Positions 1 through 5,933 of a DNA stretch of 6,076 nucleotides are shown one piece after another. Position 1 is the stretch's first letter; each line of letters opens with the position of its first letter. Source of the DNA: JAWVEV01 sp033856535 (GTDB taxonomy: Bacteria; Actinomycetota; Thermoleophilia; Miltoncostaeales; Miltoncostaeaceae); assembly GCA_033856535.1 (NCBI GenBank), contig JAWVEV010000208.1:1-6076 (forward strand), written 5' to 3'. The translations under genes and the position numbers were made by a program. Below the pieces are notes generated by a model that ran no database searches, was not told the origin of the DNA, and saw only the letters and a list, made by a program, of their open reading frames with translations.

Positions 1-2
1 CG

Positions 3-1088
3 ATCACCGGCGCGGCGCGCGGCTTCACCGACCAGGCGGTCGCCCTGATCGGCCTCGGCGCGGGGGCGATGGCGGGCTCGCGCCTGGCGCCGCACCTGCT
101 CGAGGACGGCGACGCCTCGCCCTGGCTCCCGCTGGTCGCGCTGGGCGGCGCGATCGCCGGCGCGCTGCTCGTGCACGCGATCCTCGCGCGCCTGGCGGCG
201 CCGCTCGCGCGGGCCGTGTCCCGCGGGCCCGGCCGGGCGGTGGACGCCGCCGGGGGCGCGGTCCTGGGCGTGGCGCTGGCGGTCGTGCTGGCCTGGCTGG
301 TCGCCGCGGCCGCAACCTTCCAGCCCGGCGAGGGCGTCCGCGACCGGGTGCAGGAGTCGGCGGTCCTGCGCGCGCTGGTGGAGGCCGTGCCGCCCGAGCG
401 GGTGCTCGGCGCGCTCTACCGGCTCGACCCCTGGCCGCTGCTGCCCGGGCTGCCGCTGCCGGCCCCGTCGGCCGACCCGGGCCTGGTCGACGAGCCGGCC
501 GTGAAGGGCACCGGCGCGAGCGTGGTGCTCGTGACCGGCGACGCCTGCGGGGTGCCGATCGCGGGCTCGGGCTGGGTGGCGCGCGACGGCCTGGTGGTCA
601 CCAACGTGCACGTGATCGCCGGCCAGGACGCGCCGACCGTCCGGGCGCCGGGCGAGCGGGCGCGGGAAGGGCACCCGGTCTACGTGGACGCCGTCCAGGA
701 TGTCGCGCTGCTCGACGTGCCCGGCCTGGACGCGCCGAGCCTGCCCCTCGGGCCCGCCCTGCCGCCGCGCGCGGTGGTGATCTGGGGCCATCCGGGCGGC
801 GGCCCGCTGCGGGCGCTGGCCGGCGCGGTGGGCGCCCCCGCGACCGCGTCGGCTCCCGGCGCGTACGGCGGTCCCCGGGTGCGGCGCGCGGTGGTGCCGC
901 TGCGCGGCGACATCCGCCCCGGGGCGAGCGGCGGGCCGGCCGTCGACGACCGGGGCCGCGTGGCGGCGATGGTCTTCGGTTCCCGGCCCGGCGGCGGCGG
1001 GGGCGCCGGCGTGCCGGTCGACGTGATCGCCCGGGCCCTGGCGGCCCCGGCGAGCGCCCCGGTCGATCCGGGGCCCTGTCCCGCTTAG
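3..1088 (+). CDS. MarP-like membrane serine protease, CvpA + trypsin-like domains (5' partial)
   Basis: The open frame reaches the left edge without a stop, and residues encoded before the first ATG (position 69) already look like a CvpA domain (an RGF motif followed by a hydrophobic helix). The start therefore lies upstream of the window. Hydrophobic segments fall at about window residues 11-28, 41-63 and 84-105. A trypsin-like protease domain follows. The triad is His (codon 609-611, in TNVHV), Asp (699-701, in QDVALLD) and Ser (927-929, in GASGGP). Cysteines at 546-548 and 1077-1079 match the pair that forms a disulfide in Mycobacterium tuberculosis MarP. As I recall MarP numbering (C214, H235, D264, S343, C395), the spacings agree within a few residues, so about 30 N-terminal residues are missing. 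MarP proteases face outward from the membrane and protect against acid stress, in mycobacteria by processing a peptidoglycan hydrolase. The substrate here is unknown. It ends convergently with the lyase-like gene. Confidence 0.93.
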   Translation: MTGAARGFTDQAVALIGLGAGAMAGSRLAPHLLEDGDASPWLPLVALGGAIAGALLVHAILARLAAPLARAVSRGPGRAVDAAGGAVLGVALAVVLAWLVAAAATFQPGEGVRDRVQESAVLRALVEAVPPERVLGALYRLDPWPLLPGLPLPAPSADPGLVDEPAVKGTGASVVLVTGDACGVPIAGSGWVARDGLVVTNVHVIAGQDAPTVRAPGERAREGHPVYVDAVQDVALLDVPGLDAPSLPLGPALPPRAVVIWGHPGGGPLRALAGAVGAPATASAPGAYGGPRVRRAVVPLRGDIRPGASGGPAVDDRGRVAAMVFGSRPGGGGGAGVPVDVIARALAAPASAPVDPGPCPA

Positions 1089-1102
1089 GGGGTCAGTGGC
1101 CC
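1071..1102. terminator. Candidate bidirectional terminator hairpin between convergent genes
   Basis: An inverted repeat spans both stop codons of the convergent protease and lyase-like genes, which are only 4 bp apart. Pairing is GGGCC (1071-1075) with GGCCC (1098-1102), CTG (1076-1078) with CAG (1094-1096), and CCC (1080-1082) with GGG (1090-1092). There is one T/T mismatch (1079/1093), one bulged T (1097) and a 7-nt loop that contains the TAG stop of the protease. This gives 11 base pairs, almost all G-C, and the stem can form in RNA from either strand. There is no T-tract on either side, which is common in high-GC actinobacterial terminators but lowers certainty. The position between two converging genes is the best support. 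Confidence 0.55.
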
Positions 1103-2601
1103 GTGCCGGCGAGCTCGCGCGCGAGCCGGAGCAGCTCGCGCTCGGCCGCGGCGGCGCGGGCGCCCGCGGCGGCGCTCCACGCGCGCGCCTCGGCCACCTG
1201 GGCCCGCCCGTCGGCGACCATCGCGAGCACCTCGCCCGGGCGGGTCGATCCGGACTGGAGCCGGGTCCGCACGCAGGCGGCGGGGTCGAGCGCCTCGGCC
1301 AGGAGGTCCGGCGGGAGCGTGACCCGCTGCCCGATGGACGCCTCGGCGGCGTCGGCCAGCAGCTCGGAGGTGAGCTCCTCGGGACGCGCGCCGGCCTCGA
1401 CCAGCGCGCGCACGGCCCGGCCCACCGCGGTGTGGGCCGACCGGTAGTCGATCCCGGTCTCGGCGGCGAGCGCGTCGGCGACGTCGGCGGCGGCGGTGAA
1501 GCCCCGGCGGGCGGCCTCGGCCATCCGCTCGCGGTCGATCGTGAGGCCGGCGGCGACGGCGGCCGCCAGGCGCGCCGTCACCAGCGCGTCGTCGAGCGCC
1601 CGCGGCACGCTGCCGTTCAGCAGGTGGAAGTGGTCCGTGCGGGCCGATCCGGTGTGGAGCGCGACCAGGGCGGCGGTCAGGTCGCCGGCGGCGGTGCCGG
1701 CGGTGGTGCGCATCACCGCCAGCGCGTACGGGTTGCGCTTCTGCGGCATCAGCGCGCTCGCCCGGCTGTGCTCCTCGGCCAGCTCGACCGCCGCGAACTC
1801 CTGGCTGGCGAGGATCTCGAGGTCCTGGCCGAGCTGCGCGCCGTGGGTCGCGGCGGTGGCCAGCGCGCCGAGCAGCTCCAGGTAGCCGTCGGCCTGCCAC
1901 ATGGCGTCCTTGGCGTGCACCGCGACGCCGCCGCAGCCGAGGAGCGCCGCCAGGCGGTCGCGGTCGAGCGGCCAGCGCGAGCCGGCGCTGCCTCCGGCGC
2001 CGGCCACGCTCAGGTCGAGCCAGCCATGGACGCCGCGCAGCCGCCCGGCGTCGCGCAGCGCCGGGAAGGCGTAGGCCAGCAGCAGGTGGCCGACGGTGGT
2101 CGGCTGGGCCGGCTGCAGGTAGGTGTAGTCGGCCGCCAGGTCGTCGGCGTGGCGGGCGGCCTGGTCCAGCATCGCCTCGGCCAGGTCGAGCTGGGCGTCG
2201 TGCACCGCGAGCGCCCCGGCGCGGGCGGTGAGCCGCAGCGCCACCCGGAAGGCCTCGCGGCGGGGCCGCCCGGCGGAGAGCCAGCCGGCGGCCGCGACTC
2301 CCACCCGGGCGCGCAGCTCGTGCTCCCGGGCGGTGAACGCGTCGCCGCGGGCCGGGTCGAACGGGAAGTCGGCACCCGGGATCGCGTGCAGCTCGAGGAG
2401 CCCGGCCAGCAGGCCGCGGCCCTGCTCGCCGCCGACCACGCCGGCCTCGACCAGGACGACCGCGTGGGCCAGGTCCGCGAGCGACAGGCCCCGGGCCAGG
2501 CGCGGGCCGGCGGCTGCCTCATGGGCGTAGCCGGCGTCGGTCAGCTCAGCCGCCGGGCCCCCGGCCAGGCGACCGCCCCGCCCGAGGAACCCCTCGCTCA
2601 T
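1093..2601 (-). CDS. Argininosuccinate lyase family protein with altered active site
   Basis: This 502-residue protein belongs to the fumarase/aspartase superfamily and is closest to argininosuccinate lyase (ArgH, usually about 460 residues). The N-terminal GRGGRLAGGPAAEL segment resembles the ArgH LWGGRF start. Residues 282-291 (SALMPQKRNP) are the signature loop, with the presumed catalytic Ser282 and Lys288 kept. An ASL_C2-like C-terminal region is clear at about 367-400. Conserved ArgH residues are changed: the catalytic-site histidine of the YTHLQ motif is Tyr161 (YTYLQPAQP), the HTGRSRND substrate motif reads SAGRPRRE (109-116), and EDIH reads DAFT. The product is probably a lyase acting on a different substrate, or a weak or inactive paralogue. 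The tail after about 465 is Ala/Arg-rich and helical. The ATG at 2601 fits the homology, but its GGAGG lies only 2 nt upstream. The gene follows the STAS gene by 13 bp, suggesting co-transcription. Confidence 0.85.
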   Translation of the reverse strand: MSEGFLGRGGRLAGGPAAELTDAGYAHEAAAGPRLARGLSLADLAHAVVLVEAGVVGGEQGRGLLAGLLELHAIPGADFPFDPARGDAFTAREHELRARVGVAAAGWLSAGRPRREAFRVALRLTARAGALAVHDAQLDLAEAMLDQAARHADDLAADYTYLQPAQPTTVGHLLLAYAFPALRDAGRLRGVHGWLDLSVAGAGGSAGSRWPLDRDRLAALLGCGGVAVHAKDAMWQADGYLELLGALATAATHGAQLGQDLEILASQEFAAVELAEEHSRASALMPQKRNPYALAVMRTTAGTAAGDLTAALVALHTGSARTDHFHLLNGSVPRALDDALVTARLAAAVAAGLTIDRERMAEAARRGFTAAADVADALAAETGIDYRSAHTAVGRAVRALVEAGARPEELTSELLADAAEASIGQRVTLPPDLLAEALDPAACVRTRLQSGSTRPGEVLAMVADGRAQVAEARAWSAAAGARAAAAERELLRLARELAGTGH

Positions 2602-2614
2602 GGCCTCCGGCGGC

Positions 2615-2944
2615 TCAGGTGGGGAGCTCGTCGGCCTCGGGCAGGACGCTCCCGACCCCCGAGACCTCCAGCAGCCGGCGCACCGCCTCCGAGGGGCGGT
2701 AGATCCGCACCGGCGCCGCGCCCTCGCGGCTCCGCTCGTTGGCCGCCAGCAGGGCCCCGAGGCCCCGGCTGTCCATGAACGTCACGCCCTGAAGGTCGAC
2801 GTAGACCGGGCCCGTGCCGCGCTGAGCGTCGGTGAGCTCCCGGGAGACCTGGGGGAGGGCGAGCGCGTCGACGACGCCCGTGACGGTGACAAGGGTCCCG
2901 TCACCGCGGGGCTCGACGTCGACGCCGACGTGGTCCGTGGACAT
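2615..2944 (-). CDS. STAS-domain anti-sigma factor antagonist
   Basis: This 109-residue protein is essentially one STAS domain of the SpoIIAA/RsbV type. An N-terminal beta region (TLVTVTGVVDAL, about 17-28) leads into the core VYVDLQGVTFMDSRGLGALL (47-66). In this family the serine of the D-S-x-G-L motif, here Ser59, is phosphorylated by a cognate anti-sigma kinase, and the unphosphorylated form frees a sigma factor by binding the kinase. The frame stays open upstream to an ATG at 3073, but the extra 43 residues are Arg/Pro-rich, unlike the family, and would overlap the divergent membrane gene. The ATG at 2944 gives a normal-length domain and is preferred. An AGGG lies 8 nt before it, though this may instead be part of a -10 element. 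No kinase or sigma gene is visible nearby. The gene is first in a unit with the lyase-like gene. Its partner is unknown. Confidence 0.9.
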   Translation of the reverse strand: MSTDHVGVDVEPRGDGTLVTVTGVVDALALPQVSRELTDAQRGTGPVYVDLQGVTFMDSRGLGALLAANERSREGAAPVRIYRPSEAVRRLLEVSGVGSVLPEADELPT

Positions 2945-2960
2945 GTGGCGGACCCTAGCA
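2944..2960 (-). promoter_or_regulatory. Candidate extended -10 promoter giving a leaderless STAS mRNA
   Basis: Read on the minus strand, TGC-TAGGGT (2960-2952) has the form of an extended -10 element (TGn followed by TAnnnT). It ends 7 nt before the ATG at 2944, so transcription would start at or next to the start codon. Leaderless messages with this spacing are frequent in actinobacteria. I see no good -35 element at the usual distance. The same bases contain the AGGG that could serve as a weak ribosome binding site, so the two readings compete. Confidence 0.35.
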
Positions 2961-2969
2961 GGACGGCCG

Positions 2970-3001
2970 ACCGGCACCGGACGCCCGCCAGCCGGTACGC
3001 T
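2970..3001 (+). promoter_or_regulatory. Divergent intergenic region: inverted repeat and candidate -10
   Basis: The 94-bp gap between the divergent STAS and membrane-protein genes holds a perfect 6-bp inverted repeat, ACCGGC (2970-2975) and GCCGGT (2991-2996), separated by 15 bp. The last T of the right arm begins TACGCT (2996-3001), a TAnnnT-type -10 candidate for the rightward unit. It would place a transcription start near 3008 and leave a leader of about 30 nt that includes the AGGAG at 3024-3028. No clear -35 is visible. Six-base repeats of G and C arise easily by chance at this base composition, so an operator role is only a suggestion. Confidence 0.3.
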
Positions 3002-3038
3002 CTCGGCCGCACGCGGGCGGACGAGGAGAGGGCGAGAG

Positions 3039-3218
3039 ATGCGGGCGCTTCCCCCCTGGGTCATCGGGATCATGGTCGTGCTGACGGGGCTGCTGCTCTA
3101 CGTGGGCTGGCACGATCGTCACGAGGCCGGCTACTTCCCGTTCATCATGGGCTTCGTCTTCGGCCTGTTCACGCTCGCCGCGGCCGGCGGCACGTTCCTC
3201 GGCGAGAAGGACCACTAG
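3039..3218 (+). CDS. Small two-helix membrane protein, function unknown
   Basis: This is a 59-residue protein with two clear hydrophobic helices, at about residues 7-24 (WVIGIMVVLTGLLLYVGW) and 32-54, joined by a short polar turn (HDRHEA). The tail is charged (GEKDH). With few positive charges at either end, topology is hard to call. The ATG at 3039 has an AGGAG at 3024-3028, a 10-nt spacing, and is the obvious start; the longer open frame upstream is low-complexity Arg/Thr-rich and crosses the divergent gene. The stop lies 2 bp before the ilvD start, so translation of the two is probably coupled. I do not recognise the family and assign no function. Contrast between the hydrophobic codons here and the surrounding Arg/Pro/Ala reading frames supports a real gene. 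Confidence 0.8.
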   Translation: MRALPPWVIGIMVVLTGLLLYVGWHDRHEAGYFPFIMGFVFGLFTLAAAGGTFLGEKDH

Positions 3219-3220
3219 GG

Positions 3221-4921
3221 GTGGCGGCCGACCCCTACGGACCGAGCGACCCCGCCAAGCGACACAGCGCCCGCATCAGCGACGGGCCGGACCGCGCGCC
3301 GGCCCGGGCGATGCTCAAGGGCACGGGCTTCACCGACGAGGACCTGGCGCGCCCCTTCATCGGGGTCGCGACCACCTGGATCGAGACCATGCCGTGCAAC
3401 CTGAACCAGCGCGAGCTGGCGGTCTCGGTGAAGCGCGGCGTCCGCGCGGCCGGCGGCACCCCCATGGAGTTCAACACCGTGGCGGTCTCGGACGGCGTCT
3501 CCATGGGCACCGAGGGCATGCGCGCCTCCCTGGTCTCGCGCGAGGTGATCGCCGACTCGATCGAGCTGGTCGCCCGCGGCCACCTGCTCGACGGCCTGGT
3601 CTGCCTGGTCGGCTGCGACAAGACGATCCCGGCCGCGATGATGGCGCTCGCCCGGCTCGACCTGCCCGGCCTGGTGCTCTACAACGGCTCGATCGCGCCC
3701 GGCCGCTACAACGGCCGCGACATCACGATCCAGGACGTCTTCGAGGTGGTCGGGGCGCACGCCGCCGGCCGGGTCGGCCCCGAGGAGGTCCACGCGGTCG
3801 AGAGCGCCGCCTGCCCCGGCGCCGGCGCCTGCGGCGGCCAGTTCACCGCCAACACCATGTCGATGGCGCTCGACCTGCTGGGCATCAGCCCGGCCGGACT
3901 CAACGGAATCCCGGCCACGCACCCGGACAAGCACGCCGCCGCCGAGGAGGCGGGCCGGCTGGTCATGGACCTGGTGCGCGGCGACGTGCGGCCCTCGCAG
4001 ATCGTCACCCGCGAGTCGCTCGAGAACGCCATCGCCGGCATCGCCGCGAGCGGCGGCTCCACCAACGGCGTGCTCCACCTGCTGGCGATCGCCAGCGAGC
4101 TCGGCATCCCCCTGGAGCTCGAGGACTTCGACCGGCTGGCCGGGCGCACGCCGATCGTCGCCAGCCTCACGCCGGGCGGGAAGTACGTGGCGACCGACCT
4201 GCACGCGGCCGGCGGCGTGGCCCTGGTCACCAAGGAGCTGCTGAAGCGCGACCTGGTGCACGCCGGCGCGCGCAACGTCGACGGCCGCACGCTGGGCCAG
4301 ATCGCCGATGACGCCACGGCGACCGAGGGCCAGAAGGTGGTCGTGTCGATCGACGAGCCGCTCTCGCCCACCGGCGGGCTGGCGATCCTGCGCGGCAACC
4401 TGGCGCCCGACGGCTGCGTGGTGAAGCTCGCCGGTCACGAGCGGCGCCTGCACGTGGGCCCGGCGCGCGTCTTCGACTCCGAGGAGGAGTGCTTCGCCGC
4501 GGTGAAGCAGAAGCTCTTCCACCCAGGCGACGTGATCGTGATCCGGTACGAGGGCCCCGCCGGCGGCCCGGGCATGCGCGAGATGCTCCACGTGACCGCG
4601 GCGCTGGTCGGCGCCGGCATGGGCGAGGACGTCGCGCTGATCACCGACGGCCGCTTCTCCGGCGCGACCCACGGCCTGATGGTCGGCCACGTGGCCCCCG
4701 AGGCCGCCCGGGGCGGGGCGATCGCCGCGCTGGAGGAGGGCGACACGATCGTGCTCGACGTCGACGCCCGCGAGCTGCGGGTGGAGCTTCCCGACGACGA
4801 GATCGCGCGCCGCCTGGCCGCGCTCGAGCCGCGCCCGCCGCGCTACACCCGCGGCGTGCTCGCCAAGTACGCCTCCCTGGTCTCCTCGGCGGCCGAGGGA
4901 GCGATCACCCGTCCGATCTGA
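3221..4921 (+). CDS. ilvD: Dihydroxy-acid dehydratase
   Basis: IlvD removes water from 2,3-dihydroxy-isovalerate and 2,3-dihydroxy-3-methylvalerate, giving the 2-keto acids that become valine and isoleucine. It is a cytoplasmic iron-sulfur, Mg-dependent enzyme. Starting at GTG 3221 the protein has 566 residues, normal for the family. The three cluster-ligand cysteine motifs are present: MPCNLN (Cys59), GCDKTIP (Cys132, with Lys134 the likely carbamylated Mg ligand) and CPGAGACGGQF (residues 198-208; the known ligand position corresponds to Cys198 or Cys204). Other family hallmarks are PTGGLAILRGNLAPDG, EGPAGGPGMREML and DGRFSGATHG, whose Ser480 matches the catalytic base. The GTG is chosen because it directly follows the upstream stop, has a GAAGG 10 nt before it (3206-3210) and gives a family-like N-terminus; the open frame further upstream is antisense to the STAS gene. 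No other branched-chain pathway gene is visible here. Confidence 0.97.
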   Translation: MAADPYGPSDPAKRHSARISDGPDRAPARAMLKGTGFTDEDLARPFIGVATTWIETMPCNLNQRELAVSVKRGVRAAGGTPMEFNTVAVSDGVSMGTEGMRASLVSREVIADSIELVARGHLLDGLVCLVGCDKTIPAAMMALARLDLPGLVLYNGSIAPGRYNGRDITIQDVFEVVGAHAAGRVGPEEVHAVESAACPGAGACGGQFTANTMSMALDLLGISPAGLNGIPATHPDKHAAAEEAGRLVMDLVRGDVRPSQIVTRESLENAIAGIAASGGSTNGVLHLLAIASELGIPLELEDFDRLAGRTPIVASLTPGGKYVATDLHAAGGVALVTKELLKRDLVHAGARNVDGRTLGQIADDATATEGQKVVVSIDEPLSPTGGLAILRGNLAPDGCVVKLAGHERRLHVGPARVFDSEEECFAAVKQKLFHPGDVIVIRYEGPAGGPGMREMLHVTAALVGAGMGEDVALITDGRFSGATHGLMVGHVAPEAARGGAIAALEEGDTIVLDVDARELRVELPDDEIARRLAALEPRPPRYTRGVLAKYASLVSSAAEGAITRPI

Positions 4922-4934
4922 GGCGGGCGGCCGA

Positions 4935-5552
4935 ATGACCGGGGCGCCGACCCCGGAGCTCGAGCTGATGGACTGGAAGCGCCGGATCGGGGCGCTCTAT
5001 GCCGAGGTGCGCGCCGGCGGCGCCGGCGCCGAGGTGGCCGCGCGCTTCCGGGCCGCCCGGGACGCGCTCTTCGCCGGCCACCCGCAGAGCCCGCTGCCCG
5101 CGGACGCCCGGGCCGGCTATGCCGGGTCGCGCTGGTACCCGTACCGGGACGACCTGCGGCGCGAGGCGGCCCTGGAGCCCGAGGCGGGCGGGCCGGAGAT
5201 GGAGCTCCCGGTGAGCACCGGCGCCCCCGCGCGCTTCCGGCGCATCGGCTGGGTCGCGGTGGACCTCGGCGCCGCCGCGCGCCTGCCGGTCTTCTGGCTG
5301 GAGGGCTACGGCGGCGGCCTGTTCCTGCCCTTCCGCGACGCCCTCGCCGGCCGCGGCACCTACGGCGGCGGGCGCTACCTGCTCGACACGGTCAAGGGCG
5401 CCGACCTCGGCAGCGAGGGCGGGCGCCTGGTGCTCGACTTCAACCTCGCCTACAACCCCTCGTGCTCCTACGACGCGCGCTGGGCCTGCCCCCTGGCCCC
5501 GCCCGCGAACCGGCTCCCGATCCCGATCCGGGCAGGCGAGCGCAGTCGGTGA
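4935..5552 (+). CDS. DUF1684 family protein
   Basis: This 205-residue protein matches the DUF1684 family (about 200 residues in its short actinobacterial form). Visible family blocks are an N-terminal helix starting at W14, HPQSPL (49-54), a central beta-rich stretch, FRDALAGRGTYGGGRYLLD (133-151), then LDFNLAYNPSCSYD (167-180) and CPLAPPANRLPIPIRAGE (185-202). The conserved cysteines are Cys177 and Cys185. There is no signal peptide or membrane helix, so it is probably cytoplasmic. The biochemical role of the family is not established, and I do not propose one. It starts 13 bp after the ilvD stop, probably in the same transcript; the ribosome binding site is weak (G-rich GGCGGGCGG, about 4922-4930). 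An in-frame ATG at 4968 is an alternative start but would leave only 2 residues before the conserved W14. Confidence 0.92.
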   Translation: MTGAPTPELELMDWKRRIGALYAEVRAGGAGAEVAARFRAARDALFAGHPQSPLPADARAGYAGSRWYPYRDDLRREAALEPEAGGPEMELPVSTGAPARFRRIGWVAVDLGAAARLPVFWLEGYGGGLFLPFRDALAGRGTYGGGRYLLDTVKGADLGSEGGRLVLDFNLAYNPSCSYDARWACPLAPPANRLPIPIRAGERSR

Positions 5553-5571
5553 CGAGGCTCATCAGCGAACC

Positions 5572-5599
5572 GTGCGCCACCATGCGGGCCGCAGCGCAC
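5572..5599 (+). terminator. Imperfect hairpin downstream of the DUF1684 gene, possible terminator
   Basis: GTGCGC (5572-5577) pairs perfectly with GCGCAC (5594-5599), and inside it TGCG (5583-5586) pairs with CGCA (5590-5593) around a GGC loop. The unpaired CACCA (5578-5582) forms a one-sided bulge. It lies 19 bp after the DUF1684 stop and before the next gene, where a terminator for the membrane protein-ilvD-DUF1684 unit would be expected. There is no T-tract, and part of the pairing could be chance at this GC content. Confidence 0.3.
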
Positions 5600-5616
5600 A
5601 GGACGCGCCGAACGAC

Positions 5617-5629
5617 TACCGTGACGACA
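5617..5629 (+). promoter_or_regulatory. Candidate -10 element for a leaderless small gene
   Basis: TACCGT (5617-5622) fits the TAnnnT pattern of actinobacterial -10 elements and ends 6 nt before the ATG at 5629. No purine-rich ribosome binding site precedes that ATG, so a leaderless transcript starting at the ATG would explain both facts. No recognisable -35 element was found. Confidence 0.3.
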
Positions 5630-5898
5630 TGGACGACGACGCCATCCGGGCGCTGGTGACGCGGCTGGCCAGGGCACATCCCTCCGGGGGCATGGTCATC
5701 GAGCGCGCCGCCATCGTCGCCGAAGGCGGCGACGCCGACGCGATCGGAACCTGGATCGCCGCCCACGGAGGCCAACCCGAGGCCCCCATCGAGACGACGA
5801 CCCGCCAGGGCCTGCACGGAGCCCGCCTGCACTCGAGCGGTGGGTCCACACCGCGGGCCCCGTCCCGCTTCGTGCTCCCCGCCGGCGCGCTGGACTGA
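5629..5898 (+). CDS. Hypothetical protein, 89 residues
   Basis: I do not recognise this family. The N-terminal 50 residues look like a small helical domain (DDDAIRALVTRLARAH, then VIERAAIVAEGGDADAIGTWIAAHGG). The remaining 40 are polar, Thr/Ser/Arg-rich and end in SRFVLPAGALD. No signal peptide, membrane helix or metal-binding motif is visible. The ATG at 5629 is preferred because the folded-looking part begins there and a -10-like element sits just upstream. A GTG at 5572 would add 19 residues with no homology signal and would lie within a hairpin. Neither start has a clear ribosome binding site. Codon use matches the neighbours (G or C in nearly all third positions). It sits 76 bp after the DUF1684 gene and 35 bp before the last gene, so it may be transcribed on its own. 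Confidence 0.65.
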   Translation: MDDDAIRALVTRLARAHPSGGMVIERAAIVAEGGDADAIGTWIAAHGGQPEAPIETTTRQGLHGARLHSSGGSTPRAPSRFVLPAGALD

Positions 5899-5908
5899 CG
5901 CCGACCGT

Positions 5909-5929
5909 CCGGTGGCCTATTACCACCGG
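5909..5929 (+). promoter_or_regulatory. Perfect 7-bp inverted repeat over a -10-like element
   Basis: CCGGTGG (5909-5915) and CCACCGG (5923-5929) form a perfect inverted repeat around the 7-nt loop CCTATTA. The loop and right arm contain TATTAC (5918-5923), the most AT-rich spot in the area and a plausible -10 hexamer for the gene starting at 5934. The repeat could be an operator covering the promoter, a short hairpin just before the ribosome binding region, or a weak terminator for the preceding gene; it has no T-tract. It lies 10 bp after the previous stop and 4 bp before the next ATG. Confidence 0.4.
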
Positions 5930-5933
5930 GGAC

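Noticed and set aside
1096..2778. Long plus-strand open frame (560 codons) over the lyase-like gene
   Set aside because: It is Gly/Arg/Ala/Val-rich low complexity with no domain, antisense to a clear lyase-family protein, and crosses two minus-strand genes. It is an effect of high GC.
2945..3073. Longer STAS protein starting at 3073
   Set aside because: The added residues are Arg/Pro-rich, absent from the family, and overlap the start of the divergent membrane-protein gene.
2600..3220. N-terminal extension of ilvD upstream of GTG 3221
   Set aside because: The extra 207 codons are antisense to the STAS gene and out of frame over the small membrane gene; IlvD proteins start where the GTG places them.
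3394..4311. Plus-strand frame of 305 codons inside ilvD
   Set aside because: Arg/Pro/Gly-dominated shifted frame of a verified gene.
3215..4690. Long minus-strand open frame (491 codons) antisense to ilvD
   Set aside because: The translation is His/Arg/Asp/Gly-rich without recognisable motifs, and the opposite strand encodes an intact IlvD.
4489..4938. Plus-strand frame of 149 codons over the ilvD 3' end
   Set aside because: Arg-rich shifted frame inside ilvD with no start signal or domain.
5515..5537. CCCGAT repeats near the DUF1684 3' end
   Set aside because: They are explained by the conserved coding stretch LPIPIRAG and are too short to be a functional repeat.
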